In this document: positions 17,488 to 25,614 of the stretch, in pieces
Position numbering within the stretch: position 1 is the stretch's first letter
Layout of the letters: each line of letters starts with the position of its first letter
Assembly: GCF_016901775.1 (NCBI RefSeq)
Contig: NZ_JACJKW010000007.1
Coordinates: forward strand, 1-64,000
Reading direction: 5' to 3'
Source: Intestinimonas butyriciproducens
GTDB lineage: Bacteria; Bacillota; Clostridia; Oscillospirales; Butyricicoccaceae
DNA length: 64,000 nt
Notes under the pieces: model-generated
Database searches by the model: none
What the model was told of the DNA's origin: nothing
What the model saw: only the letters and a program-made list of their open reading frames with translations
Position numbers and translations under genes: made by a program

Positions 17488-18630
17488 CTAAATCTGGCTC
17501 AGAGCGTCTGCGGCCACCTGGGCATACATGGCGCAGGCCGTAATCAGCGCCTGCTCATCCCCGGCAAAATGATCGCTGTGGAGGGGATACTCACAGCCGG
17601 AGCCATAGAGGAAAAAGGCCCCCGGACACAGCTGCATATACTCGGAAAAGTCCTCGGCGATCATCTGACGGCCTTCAGGGGCCACCTGGGCCACCTTCCC
17701 GGCGCTCCGGAGGCAAAGATCGGTGAATCCTTCCTCATTGACGCAGGCCTTGGCCACCTTGTCATATTCCAATTTGGCCTCCACCCGGTAGGCCCGGGCG
17801 ATGCCTTCCACCACTCGCTCCATGGCTCCCGGCACCATGTCGTGAATAGCGGGATCAAAGCTGCGCACGGTGCCCTCCAGCACGGCCTCTCCGGAGATGA
17901 TGTTGAACCGGGTGCCGCTGTGAAGCTGGCCCACGGTGATCACCAGGCTTTCCAGGGAGCTGATCTCCCGGCTGACCAGGGGCTGCAGGTTCATCACCAG
18001 AGCACTGGCGGCCACAGTGGCGTCAATGGCATCCTCCGGCGTGGCCCCATGGCCCGCCTTGCCCTGGATGGTGATCTTGAAATAGTCGGCGGCGGAAAAC
18101 ACCGGTCCTTTGGACCCGGCCACTGTTCCGGCGGGCAGAGAGGGCATATTGTGCATGCCAAAGACCATGTCCACCCCTTCCATACCGCCTTGCTCGATGA
18201 CGGCCTTGGCGCCTTTGCCCACTTCTTCGCCCGGCTGGAAGATCAGACGCACATTGCCGCCCAGGCTCTGCCGCTCCTGCCACAACAGCCTGGCCGCTCC
18301 CAGCAGCCCTGCCATGTGCAGGTCATGGCCGCAGGCGTGCATCAGTCCTTCCGCCTTACTGGCAAAGGGCAGGCCGGTTTCCTCCTGGATGGTCAGCGCA
18401 TCCATATCGGCCCGCAAGGCCACCGTCTTGCCCGGACGGCCTCCCGGAATCTCGGCCACCACCCCGGAGGGGTTCAGCTTCCGATGGGGAATGCCCATCT
18501 CATTGAGCCGAGCCATGATGAAAGCGGTGGTTTCCCGTTCCTCCATGCTCTTTTCCGGGTGCTGATGAAAATGCCGCCGCATGGTGACCATGTATTCCTC
18601 CAGCGCCTTTGCCTTGTCCAAATAACTCAC
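17488..18630 (-). CDS. M20 family amidohydrolase (N-acyl amino acid or peptide)
   Basis: The 380-residue enzyme belongs to the M20D group of metal-dependent amidohydrolases (hippurate/N-acyl-amino-acid hydrolases). Visible: RRHFHQHPEKSMEE, ALRADMDALTIQEETGLPF, HACGHDLHMAGLLGAA with the metal-binding CGHD, the catalytic pair GEEVGKGA, GMHNMP and the C-terminal SDHFAGDEQAL. It removes acyl groups from amino acids or short peptides in the cytoplasm; the exact substrate is unknown. The start is GTG at 18,630 with GGGAGG upstream. The DsrE-like gene follows. Confidence 0.9.
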   Translation of the reverse strand: MSYLDKAKALEEYMVTMRRHFHQHPEKSMEERETTAFIMARLNEMGIPHRKLNPSGVVAEIPGGRPGKTVALRADMDALTIQEETGLPFASKAEGLMHACGHDLHMAGLLGAARLLWQERQSLGGNVRLIFQPGEEVGKGAKAVIEQGGMEGVDMVFGMHNMPSLPAGTVAGSKGPVFSAADYFKITIQGKAGHGATPEDAIDATVAASALVMNLQPLVSREISSLESLVITVGQLHSGTRFNIISGEAVLEGTVRSFDPAIHDMVPGAMERVVEGIARAYRVEAKLEYDKVAKACVNEEGFTDLCLRSAGKVAQVAPEGRQMIAEDFSEYMQLCPGAFFLYGSGCEYPLHSDHFAGDEQALITACAMYAQVAADALSQI

Positions 18631-18716
18631 AGGTATTTCCTCCCTTTGCTCTTTTTCTCAGCATACCACATCCCGGCCCATTTTCCTAGCCTGAGGGAAA
18701 AATTCCCTGGCTCTCC

Positions 18717-18745
18717 TTGTTATTTTCACCAGATTGTGCTATAAT
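18717..18745 (+). promoter_or_regulatory. Promoter of the MgtC-like gene
   Basis: TTGTTA (18,717-18,722) and a perfect TATAAT (18,740-18,745) are 17 bases apart. The predicted start, near 18,752, leaves a leader of about 50 bases before the gene at 18,804. Confidence 0.75.
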
Positions 18746-18803
18746 TCTCCCAAGTTGCATAGGTATTTTTCACAACCTTTTTTGTGAAAAAGGAGGGCTG
18801 TCC

Positions 18804-19475
18804 ATGATGGCATTCTGGCTGGAACAAGGGGAATACCTGCTGCGGATCCTGCTGGCCATGGGCTGCGGGTTTCTGCTGCGCTTCGGCCGCCAGCGCGGCC
18901 CGGTGGTGGCAGGGGGCTGGAGCTTGGCCATGATCGCCGCTTCTGCTTCTTTGCTGATGATCGTTTCCAAATATGGCTTTTTTGATCTGCTGCCCCAGGA
19001 AGGCATCGGTCTGGACCCCTCCCGGGTAGCTGCCGGACTGATGACCGCCATCGGTTTTCTGGGAAGCCTGATTTTTGTACACAAGCAAACGGTGGTGGGC
19101 CTGCCTACGGCGGTGGCCATCTGGGCCACGGTGGGAGTAGGCATGGCCATCGGTGCGGGGATGTATGTGGTGGGCATTTTCGCCGCCCTGCTGATGACCG
19201 CGCTGTATGCCCTGCCCTCCAAAAGCGCCAGCCTGGTGAAAACCCCTATGGCCCAGCGGCTCACCGCCCGGCTGATCTGGAATGAGGCCGCGCTGGAGAC
19301 CTTGTGGCGCGCTCTGGAGAGCAACCATATCCAGGTAATCAGCTACACCATTGCCCGTCAGGAGCAGGATTTCCTGCTGGTGGAGCTGTATGTCTCCTTC
19401 CCCACCGGCTTCTCCCTTCCCCAGGTGCTCAACCTGCTCAGCTCCATCCCCTGCATCCAATCCATCAAACTCTAG
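18804..19475 (+). CDS. MgtC/SapB family membrane protein
   Basis: The 223-residue protein has an N-terminal hydrophobic domain of about five segments (residues 8-140) with the MgtC-family pattern GFLLRFGRQRG, RVAAGLMTAIGFLGSLIF and TAVAIWATVGVGMAIGAGMY. The soluble C-terminal domain of about 80 residues may be ACT-like. In pathogens MgtC acts on ATP synthase and magnesium stress; in commensals the role is unclear. The start is the ATG at 18,804 behind AAAGGAGGG. Its stop codon TAG shares its last base with a GTGGCG-TGT-CGCCAC inverted repeat. Confidence 0.88.
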   Translation: MMAFWLEQGEYLLRILLAMGCGFLLRFGRQRGPVVAGGWSLAMIAASASLLMIVSKYGFFDLLPQEGIGLDPSRVAAGLMTAIGFLGSLIFVHKQTVVGLPTAVAIWATVGVGMAIGAGMYVVGIFAALLMTALYALPSKSASLVKTPMAQRLTARLIWNEAALETLWRALESNHIQVISYTIARQEQDFLLVELYVSFPTGFSLPQVLNLLSSIPCIQSIKL

Positions 19476-19662
19476 TGGCGTGTCGCCACTCCCATACTGT
19501 GCTTCCGCACCGGGCAACAGAACCAGGGCTGGTTGTGTCCACCTGCTTCCATCACGCAACCCCGCCTGGGGCGCGAAGCGGCGAGCCGCCGCTCCCATAC
19601 TGTGCTTCCGCACCGGGCAACAGAACCAGGGCTGGTTGTGTCTACCTGCTTCCATTACGCAA
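19475..19662. repeat. Triloop inverted repeats and two 103-bp tandem units
   Basis: GTGGCG-TGT-CGCCAC (19,475-19,489) begins at the mgtC-like stop codon. It is followed by two tandem units offset by 103 bp (from 19,489 and from 19,592). Both contain CATACTGTGCTTCCGCACCG, GGCAACAGAACCAGGGCTGG and CTGCTTCCATYACGCAACCC. Between them sits GCGGCG-AGC-CGCCGC (19,578-19,592). Related sequence occurs near 106, 25,400 and 58,630. A 200-codon frame here is not supported as a gene. Confidence 0.8.
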
Positions 19663-19868
19663 CCCCGCCGGGAGGCTGGAAAAGGGTCGGGGAAAAACTT
19701 AGTTTTTCCCCGAGAGCCAGCGGCGGCGTCACCTACCGGAATGATGGTTATTTCGGCTTTACGCCGAAATAACACGCCGCCAATAGCAAAGAAACAGGCC
19801 CAGGGAAACAAAGTTTCCACCGGGCCTGTTTCTTTTGCGAGCCTTTGCCGCAGCAAAGGCTCTGGCTC
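19663..19868 (-). repeat. Multi-hairpin 3'-end element, copy 2 (after hflX)
   Basis: On the minus strand it begins in the hflX stop codon (TAG shared with GAGCCAG). The first hairpin is GCCTTTGC/GCAAAGGC, a paired change relative to copies 1 and 3. The variable hairpin is a long stem, AAAGAAACAGGCCC/GGGCCTGTTTCTTT, resembling a terminator. The GTTATTTCGGC/GCCGAAATAAC stem, the enclosing GGCGGCGT/ACGCCGCC, the closing CTGGCTC and the TCGGGGAAAAA/TTTTTCCCCGA hairpin match copy 1. Confidence 0.82.
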
Positions 19869-21193
19869 TAGTCTTCCCATTCTTCTTTCTTCCGCCAGTC
19901 GGGGACCCACTCTTTCAGCTGTCCCAGCACGGCGGCGTCACAGAGCACGGTGACCGCAATGCCCTCGGGCACATAATCGGCCTTCTTCACCTGGGCTTTC
20001 CGGTAGAGCATATCCAGCACCGATGCCCGGTCATAGGGCAAAATAAACTCCACCTGCCGCTGGGCGCTGTCCAGAGTCTCCCCGATCCGGCTGAGCAGCC
20101 GGTCCAGGCCAATACCCTTCTTGGCCGAAATATGCACCGCTCCTGTCTGCCGGGGCTCCAGGTCGGGAGCGATCTTGTCGCACTTGTTGAACACCAGGAT
20201 CCGCGGCGTCTCCTGAGCGCCCAGCTGGGCAATCAGGCTTTCCACCACCTGGGCCTGGCCCTCCCAGATCTCGCTGGAAGCGTCCACTACATGGATGAGC
20301 ACGTCGGCATAGACCAGCTCTTCCAGAGTGGCCTTGAAGGCCTCCACCAGATGATGGGGCAGCTTGCGGATGAATCCCACGGTGTCGGAAAACAAAAGCT
20401 GCCGTCCGTCCTCCAACCGCAGGCTTTTTGTAGTGGGGTCCAGGGTGTCAAACAGCCGGTCGTTGGCATGGACTTCCGCCCCGGTAAGGGCGTTGAGCAA
20501 GGTGGATTTTCCCGCATTGGTGTATCCCACCAGGGCCACCAGAGGCACTTCCCGCTTTTCCCGCTGACGGCGCTGGGTGGTGCGGATCTGCCGCACGTTC
20601 TCGATCTCCCGCTGGAGCCGGGCAATGCGCTGGCGGATATGCCGGCGGTCGGTTTCCAGCTGTGTTTCACCAGGGCCGCGGGTGCCGATGGGGCTTCGTC
20701 CGCCGCCGGCGGTCTGGCGCACCAGGTGGGTCCACATGCCCGAAAGCCGGGGCAGCAGATACTGGTACTGGGCCAGCTCCACCTGCAGCTTGCCTTCCCG
20801 GGTCTGGGCGCGCTGGGCAAAAATATCCAGAATCAGGCCGCTGCGGTCCATGACACGGCAGCCCATGATATCTTCCAGAGCCCGGGCCTGGGAGGGGGAC
20901 AGCTCATTGTCCATCACCAGAAGCTCCACCTCATTGGCCTTCACCAGCTGGGCGATCTCCTGGGCCTTCCCTTCCCCGATAAAGGTGCGGGGATCGGGGG
21001 TGGGCCGGTTCTGCATGGCCTTGAAGATGCATTCTCCCCCAGCGGTCTCCAACAGCTGGGACAGCTCTTCCATGGTGTCCTCGTCAGAATGGTCGAAATC
21101 GGCGAGGGCGGTGCACCGCAGCCCCACCAGGGCCGCCCGCTCCGGACGGCCTTCGCCGGGCATCCCGGCTTTGTTGTTTTCCAGTTCTTTCAA
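19868..21193 (-). CDS. hflX: Ribosome-associated GTPase HflX
   Basis: HflX is a GTPase that binds and splits ribosomes under stress. The 441-residue product has the N-terminal nucleotide-binding-like domain (RTFIGEGKAQEIA, VMDNELSPSQARALE), the glycine-rich GRSPIGTRGPGETQLETDRR linker and a G domain with GYTNAGKSTLLNALTG, DTVGFIRKLPH and NKCDK. The start appears to be TTG at 21,193, two bases after the MATE stop, with GGAG about 13 bases upstream; the first in-frame ATG is ten codons later. It is probably translated by coupling to the upstream MATE gene. Confidence 0.94.
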   Translation of the reverse strand: MKELENNKAGMPGEGRPERAALVGLRCTALADFDHSDEDTMEELSQLLETAGGECIFKAMQNRPTPDPRTFIGEGKAQEIAQLVKANEVELLVMDNELSPSQARALEDIMGCRVMDRSGLILDIFAQRAQTREGKLQVELAQYQYLLPRLSGMWTHLVRQTAGGGRSPIGTRGPGETQLETDRRHIRQRIARLQREIENVRQIRTTQRRQREKREVPLVALVGYTNAGKSTLLNALTGAEVHANDRLFDTLDPTTKSLRLEDGRQLLFSDTVGFIRKLPHHLVEAFKATLEELVYADVLIHVVDASSEIWEGQAQVVESLIAQLGAQETPRILVFNKCDKIAPDLEPRQTGAVHISAKKGIGLDRLLSRIGETLDSAQRQVEFILPYDRASVLDMLYRKAQVKKADYVPEGIAVTVLCDAAVLGQLKEWVPDWRKKEEWED

Positions 21194-21194
21194 A

Positions 21195-22640
21195 TCAGTT
21201 TTTCGCTCCTTCTTTGGCGCTATGAGACTTTTTCACAATGAAATTGTGCTGGCCTTCCCAGCGGAGGGTCTTGTACACCACATAGGCAAAAATAGCGGTC
21301 ATGGTGTTGCTGAACACCGTGGCCCAGGGGATAACAGTGTAATTGATATGGATTCGGCCGCCCATGATGGTCTCCAGGAACAGCTGGCTTTCCACCACCC
21401 GGATAAACACATACCGCAGCAGCCACACTCGGGCCACATTGATGGCAATGGGCAGCTTGGTGCGGGCAAAGCCGATGAACACGCCGCAGTAAACGCTGCA
21501 CACGCCAAAGGTGGGCGCGCCCAAAACGGCGATTTTCTGGGTGGTGAGGGCCCCTTCCAGCACTTCAGGGTTTGCATTGGTAAACAGATGGGTGATGGGC
21601 TCGCCGAACAGATAGATGATGGCGATACCCAAAAATCCGCCGATGGTGCTCATCACCACCGAGGCCACGGCGGAAGCCTTGGCCCGCTGGTTCTGACCGG
21701 CGCCCAGGTTCAGGCTGACGGCGGTGGTAACAGTGGTGCCGAAGCAGCTGGTCAGGTTATACATCAGGCTGGAGATATTGTTCCCCAAATTGATGGAATT
21801 GAGCAAGGTGGTGCCGAATTTCATGGCTTCCAGATTGATGAGCCAGAAGCCCACCGACATGGCCATGTTGTTGATCACCGAAGGAATACCCACGGTCAAA
21901 AGGGTGCGTATGGCGTCCTTGTCGAAGCGGAAATGGCGGAAAGACAGGTGCATGCCATGTTTGCGGAAGAACACATCGAACAAAAGCACCAGAGAGACCA
22001 CCAGATGGGAACAGATGGTGGCAAAACCGATGCCCATGACTCCCAGGCCCATGCCGGCCACGAAGATGGCATTGCAGACCACCTTGGTAAACACCATCAG
22101 GAAGGTAAAGGCAAAGGGCACTTCCGATTTGCCCACGGCGTTTTTCAAAGCATAGTAGGCGTTGTTGAAATAGGCAAAGGGAATGGAAAAGGCATACAGC
22201 CGCATGGCAAGGCGCACGCCGGGTCTCAGATCGGGCAGAGCCATGTTTGCATAGAAGCCGGAAAGCAGGAAGGTCAGGCCGCCCAGGGCCACGGAAAGGC
22301 AAAACATCAGGGCCAGAAACTGCCGGGTATAGTGGCGGCTTTGTTCCCAATCCCCCTGGCCATTGAAGCGGCCCAGGATGGCGGTACCGGCCACCGAAAG
22401 GCCGATGCCGGCGTTGTAGATCACATTAAAGGCCTGCATGCTGTAAGAGACGGCGCCGCTGGAACTGAGATCGGCATAGTTCAGGATGAACCAGTTGTCG
22501 AAGGTGGTGGCCAATGCCTGGGAAATGAGCATAAGGAAAGAGGGCACGGCCAAAAAGAGCATGGTGCCATAGACCCCTCCCGTCAGGATCTTGCGGGTGC
22601 GCTCCTCCCCACTCTGCCTGAGAAAACTGGTGAACTTCAT
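21195..22640 (-). CDS. MATE family efflux transporter
   Basis: A 481-residue, twelve-helix cation/drug antiporter of the MATE family (NorM/DinF-like). Typical features: MLFLAVPSFLMLISQALATTFDNWF in the first helix region, GTAILGRFNGQGD with the conserved Gly-rich loop, and the pseudo-repeat in the second half (GTTVTTAVSLNLGAGQNQRA). The exported substrate is unknown. ATG at 22,640 follows GAAAGGGGAAG. A TATAAT on the minus strand at 22,698-22,703 could be its -10 box, with no clear -35. hflX follows almost without a gap. Confidence 0.9.
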   Translation of the reverse strand: MKFTSFLRQSGEERTRKILTGGVYGTMLFLAVPSFLMLISQALATTFDNWFILNYADLSSSGAVSYSMQAFNVIYNAGIGLSVAGTAILGRFNGQGDWEQSRHYTRQFLALMFCLSVALGGLTFLLSGFYANMALPDLRPGVRLAMRLYAFSIPFAYFNNAYYALKNAVGKSEVPFAFTFLMVFTKVVCNAIFVAGMGLGVMGIGFATICSHLVVSLVLLFDVFFRKHGMHLSFRHFRFDKDAIRTLLTVGIPSVINNMAMSVGFWLINLEAMKFGTTLLNSINLGNNISSLMYNLTSCFGTTVTTAVSLNLGAGQNQRAKASAVASVVMSTIGGFLGIAIIYLFGEPITHLFTNANPEVLEGALTTQKIAVLGAPTFGVCSVYCGVFIGFARTKLPIAINVARVWLLRYVFIRVVESQLFLETIMGGRIHINYTVIPWATVFSNTMTAIFAYVVYKTLRWEGQHNFIVKKSHSAKEGAKN

Positions 22641-22975
22641 CGTCTTCTTCCCCTTTCGGTATTTGGTTGTCGCCGCCCATGCAGGACTGCTATGTTGATT
22701 ATAGCGAAAAATTTACAAAGAGGAAAGGGGGTAAAGAAAAAATGCCCCATACCCGGGCGGCTATGCCGGTCTGCTGCACCTCAAACAGACGCGGACTTTA
22801 AAATCAAGTTCCACACAATTCTGCTGCATAAAGGCAATCAACAGCTATTTGATCTGAAAAGACATCCATTTTTGCGATGCTATTTCTTTCCCTCAATTAG
22901 TGAAATATAACTAATGTTCTTTTCTCAAATGGCATATCATACAAAAAAGAACAGGAAATCACCAAGGAGGGACAC
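22641..22975. promoter_or_regulatory. Divergent intergenic region with inverted repeat ATTAGT/ACTAAT
   Basis: No gene is seen. The leftward MATE gene and the rightward XRE gene diverge here. ATTAGT (22,896-22,901) and ACTAAT (22,910-22,915) form an eight-base-spaced inverted repeat overlapping a TATAAC that may be the -10 box of the XRE gene. It is a plausible autoregulatory operator. The left part (22,740-22,860) shows no recognisable signal. Confidence 0.4.
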
Positions 22976-23218
22976 ATGGATACCAGAGAAGCCATCGTTT
23001 TCCGTATTCGGCAATTATGCCAGCAGCGGCACATTACCCCCAATGGGTTGAGCAACCTTTCCGGCGTGTCCCAAGCCACGGTAAAAAGCATTTTGAACGG
23101 TGAAAGCCGCAACCCCGGTACAGTGACCATCAAAAAGCTATGTGATGGTTTGGAGATCACATTGGGTGAATTTTTCTCCACCCCGGAATTTGATGCACTG
23201 GAGCAGGAACTGAAATAG
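22976..23218 (+). CDS. Small XRE-type helix-turn-helix regulator
   Basis: The 80-residue protein is essentially one Cro/CI-type DNA-binding domain: helix-turn-helix NGLSNLSGVSQATVKSILNG at about 23-42 and the following TIKKLCDGLEITLGEFFS. There is no effector domain. It resembles small stand-alone transcription factors that often control their own promoter; its target is unknown. AAGGAGG lies eight bases before the ATG. A strong bidirectional terminator follows. Confidence 0.88.
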   Translation: MDTREAIVFRIRQLCQQRHITPNGLSNLSGVSQATVKSILNGESRNPGTVTIKKLCDGLEITLGEFFSTPEFDALEQELK

Positions 23219-23249
23219 TCCGGCCGCACCAAATCATAAGCGAAAACAA

Positions 23250-23281
23250 AACCCCCGGCGCAGGATTTGCGCCGGGGGTTT
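23250..23281. terminator. Bidirectional terminator between XRE and PpiC genes
   Basis: Stem AACCCCCGGCGCA/TGCGCCGGGGGTT with loop GGATTT, A-rich on the left and T-rich on the right. Very similar stems, built on CCCCGGCGC, end genes at 58,776 and 62,916. Confidence 0.9.
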
Positions 23282-23333
23282 CCTATTCTTCACAGCAATG
23301 GCCAGCCGGTAACCGGCTCTCCGCCATGCTGCC

Positions 23334-24797
23334 TTAGATCACCATATCGATGACCTTGTCATTTTGCTTCATGGGATACTTTTCGTCCATCTCATCCAGA
23401 TAGGCGTAGTAATCCTCATTGGTCAGGGCCGCTTCGGCACTGGATTCCCAGGTGGGACCGCTGCCCACAAAGTACATGATATGATAGCCGTACTCGGTTT
23501 CCACAATGCCGGTATCGCCTGCCTTGCGGCTCTCATCCAGGCACCAGTTCTTGAATGTATCCACGAAATTGGTGTTCTCATTGATGCCGGTATACAGACC
23601 GCCCTGGGATGCGTTGCTGTCGGAAGAATGCTCCCGGGCCAGCTGAGCGAAGGAGTCCTCGGTGGCTTCTCCCGCCTTCCACTCTTCCAGCAGGGCTTCG
23701 GCCTGGGCCTTCACTTCATTCTTTGCTTCCTCGTCGCTGCCTTCCTCCACCGACAGCAGGATGTGCCGCACATCCACGCTCTCGCTTTCGTCACGGTAAC
23801 GGCCGATGAAATACACAACGCTGTAATTGCTGCTGATTTCCAGCACTTCCACATCGCCTTCCTGGCGGGAAGCATCCTTCACCCAGTCGATGACGGTGCC
23901 GGAAGTGGAAAGGGTGGCGCCTTCGGTCAGAGTGCCATCGGGCTCGGAGTACTGCTCCACCTGATCCTCGGCGGCCTGCTCCTTGGCCATATCGATAAAG
24001 GACTGCTCATCGGTGACAGCCGCGGCAAAGGCATCGGCCTTTTCCTTGGCCGCCGTCTTGGAAGCCTCGTCCTCGGCGTCAAAGAACACCTGGAACACAC
24101 GGTAATCGGCCAGATCAAACTGATCGGCGTTTTCTGCATAATAAGCTTCCAGATCCTCAGCGGTATACTCCTTGGCCTGGGTATTTTCATAATAATCCCG
24201 GCCCAGGGCATCCTTCCACAGGATCTCTTCGTATTCCTCCATGGTGATGGACACACCGGTGACCGTCTGGAGGTACTTGGTCTCGCTGAGCTCGGACTCC
24301 TTGGCGGCGTCCTTGACGGCCTGGACATTGGCGTCGTAATTTTCCTGACCTTCCTGGCTGATCTCGTAGCCATTTTCGCTGGCTTCGTTATACAGCTCAT
24401 AGGCCACCCGGATGGTGGCATCGGTCTGCTGGCGGAAATATTCCCCAAAAGTCATATCCTCGGTATAGCTGGCATCGTCCAGAGTGGACGCAGTCAGACC
24501 CATGGAGGACAGATAACTCTCATTGGAGGAGAGGAAATTGCTGCGCAGCATATTGTAATAATAGCTGTATTCCTGACCGGAGATCTTGCTGTCGCCCACG
24601 GTCATGGCGGTCATATGACGCTGCAAAGTGCCGGTGGCATACAGCAGGCCGAACACCAGAAGCACCAGTACCAGAATGGCGGCCAGACCGCAAAGGGCCT
24701 TGCGCAGGCGGCGTTTGCCCTTCTGCTCCTGCTGCTGGACAACCTTTTGCTCCTGCTCCTGGGCCCGCTCTTTTCGTGATCTTGCACCTTTACCCAT
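23334..24797 (-). CDS. Membrane-anchored PpiC-type peptidyl-prolyl isomerase (foldase)
   Basis: The 487-residue protein has a positively charged, Gln/Glu-rich N-terminus, one transmembrane helix (about 35-56) and a large extracellular part. A SurA-like N-terminal chaperone region precedes the parvulin domain at about 320-430 (DVRHILLS, SFAQLAREHSSDSNASQGG, ETEYGYHIMYF). It resembles PrsA-like foldases that help secreted proteins fold, but is held by a helix rather than a lipid. The start is taken at 24,797: GTGAGG is about nine bases upstream, while longer frames lack a site. Plausible clients are the SLH and lipoproteins of this window. Confidence 0.9.
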   Translation of the reverse strand: MGKGARSRKERAQEQEQKVVQQQEQKGKRRLRKALCGLAAILVLVLLVFGLLYATGTLQRHMTAMTVGDSKISGQEYSYYYNMLRSNFLSSNESYLSSMGLTASTLDDASYTEDMTFGEYFRQQTDATIRVAYELYNEASENGYEISQEGQENYDANVQAVKDAAKESELSETKYLQTVTGVSITMEEYEEILWKDALGRDYYENTQAKEYTAEDLEAYYAENADQFDLADYRVFQVFFDAEDEASKTAAKEKADAFAAAVTDEQSFIDMAKEQAAEDQVEQYSEPDGTLTEGATLSTSGTVIDWVKDASRQEGDVEVLEISSNYSVVYFIGRYRDESESVDVRHILLSVEEGSDEEAKNEVKAQAEALLEEWKAGEATEDSFAQLAREHSSDSNASQGGLYTGINENTNFVDTFKNWCLDESRKAGDTGIVETEYGYHIMYFVGSGPTWESSAEAALTNEDYYAYLDEMDEKYPMKQNDKVIDMVI

Positions 24798-24891
24798 TGA
24801 AAACATCCTCACTTCATCAATTTCGCCAAAAGGCGATGCGCAAATCAAATTATAACAAATCTCTTCTGGTGATTTGTTACAAACATTTAAA

Positions 24892-24920
24892 ATTATAGGG
24901 GAAAGCCGCTGAAAAATCAA
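24892..24920 (-). promoter_or_regulatory. Promoter of the PpiC foldase gene
   Basis: On the minus strand, TTGATT (24,920-24,915) and TATAAT (24,897-24,892) are separated by 17 bases. The leader to the gene is about 90 bases. Confidence 0.7.
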
Positions 24921-25007
24921 GAGGTGACAAAAAAATGCTGGAAAAAAGCTCCGGATTGTGGTATGATTGTCCCCAGAGAAATTTTTCTGCAAAATCACAA
25001 AAAATGC

Positions 25008-25036
25008 TTGCATTCCAGGCACCTCTGTGGTAATAT
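25008..25036 (+). promoter_or_regulatory. Candidate promoter of rpmE
   Basis: TTGCAT (25,008-25,013) and TAATAT (25,031-25,036) are 17 bases apart, about 50 bases upstream of the GTG start. An overlapping TATAAT (25,034) has no good -35 at the right distance. Confidence 0.5.
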
Positions 25037-25084
25037 AATTTGTGCTTGTAATAATGCAATGAAGCTGATGCGAGGTGAGAAGTA

Positions 25085-25288
25085 GTGAAAGAGGGCATCC
25101 ATCCCCAGTACAATCGGACCACGATCAAGTGCGCTTGCGGCGCCGAGATCGAGACAAGCTCCACCAAGGAGAACATCCATGTGGAAATTTGCAGTAATTG
25201 CCACCCCTTCTTTACCGGCAAGCAGAAGCTGGTAGATACAGGTGGACGGGTTGATCGCTTCAAGAAGAAGTTCAACATCCAGGACTAA
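25085..25288 (+). CDS. rpmE: 50S ribosomal protein L31 (zinc-binding form)
   Basis: A 67-residue ribosomal protein of the large-subunit bridge region. It has the four zinc ligands of the C+ form: C16 and C18 in KCACG, C36 and C39 in [16 protein letters not shown] and [17 protein letters not shown] are diagnostic. The start is GTG at 25,085 after GAGGTGAG. It forms a single-gene unit with its own terminator. The zinc-free paralogue seen in some genomes is not in this window. Confidence 0.97.
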   Translation: MKEGIHPQYNRTTIKCACGAEIETSSTKENIHVEICSNCHPFFTGKQKLVDTGGRVDRFKKKFNIQD

Positions 25289-25323
25289 AAGAACCAGATC
25301 CCCCGCTGCGGCGGGGGTCAACG

Positions 25324-25357
25324 AAAAAGCCGATGGAAAATTCCATCGGCTTTTTTG
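25324..25357 (+). terminator. Terminator of rpmE
   Basis: AAAAAGCCGATGGAA pairs with TTCCATCGGCTTTTT (25,324-25,338 and 25,341-25,355), followed by further T. A small GC hairpin CCCCGC/GCGGGG precedes it at 25,301. Confidence 0.9.
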
Positions 25358-25373
25358 CTGCGCTCTGCCGGAC

Positions 25374-25614
25374 CCCAGTGCCTGGGCTGGCAAGTCGTGC
25401 TCCCGCACTGAGCAACAGAGCCAGGCTGATTGTATCGAACCAGGCAAAGAGAGTACGGCCGTCCGGCCACCGGGCCCAGTGCCTGGGCAGGCAAGTCGTG
25501 CTCCCGCACTGAGCAGCAGAACCAGGCTGATTGTATCGAATCAGGCAAAGAGAGTATGGCCGTCCGGCCACCGGACCCGCAGCACGCTGGCCGTAACGCA
25601 CAGAGCCTGGGGCG
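25374..25614. repeat. Two 101-bp tandem units with triloop inverted repeats
   Basis: Two copies offset by 101 bp (from 25,374 and 25,475). Each holds CCCAG-TGC-CTGGG, GGCAAGTCGTGCTCCCGCAC, a GAGCARCAGARCCAGGCTGA motif and the inverted repeat GTCCGG-CCA-CCGGAC (25,461-25,475 with one G:T pair; 25,562-25,576 perfect). It lies between the rpmE terminator and the end of addA. No gene is seen. Confidence 0.85.

Noticed and set aside
19351-19953. 200-residue frame across the mgtC end and repeat
   Set aside because: It runs through repeat units and a hairpin element and starts inside the MgtC-like gene. No coding signal.
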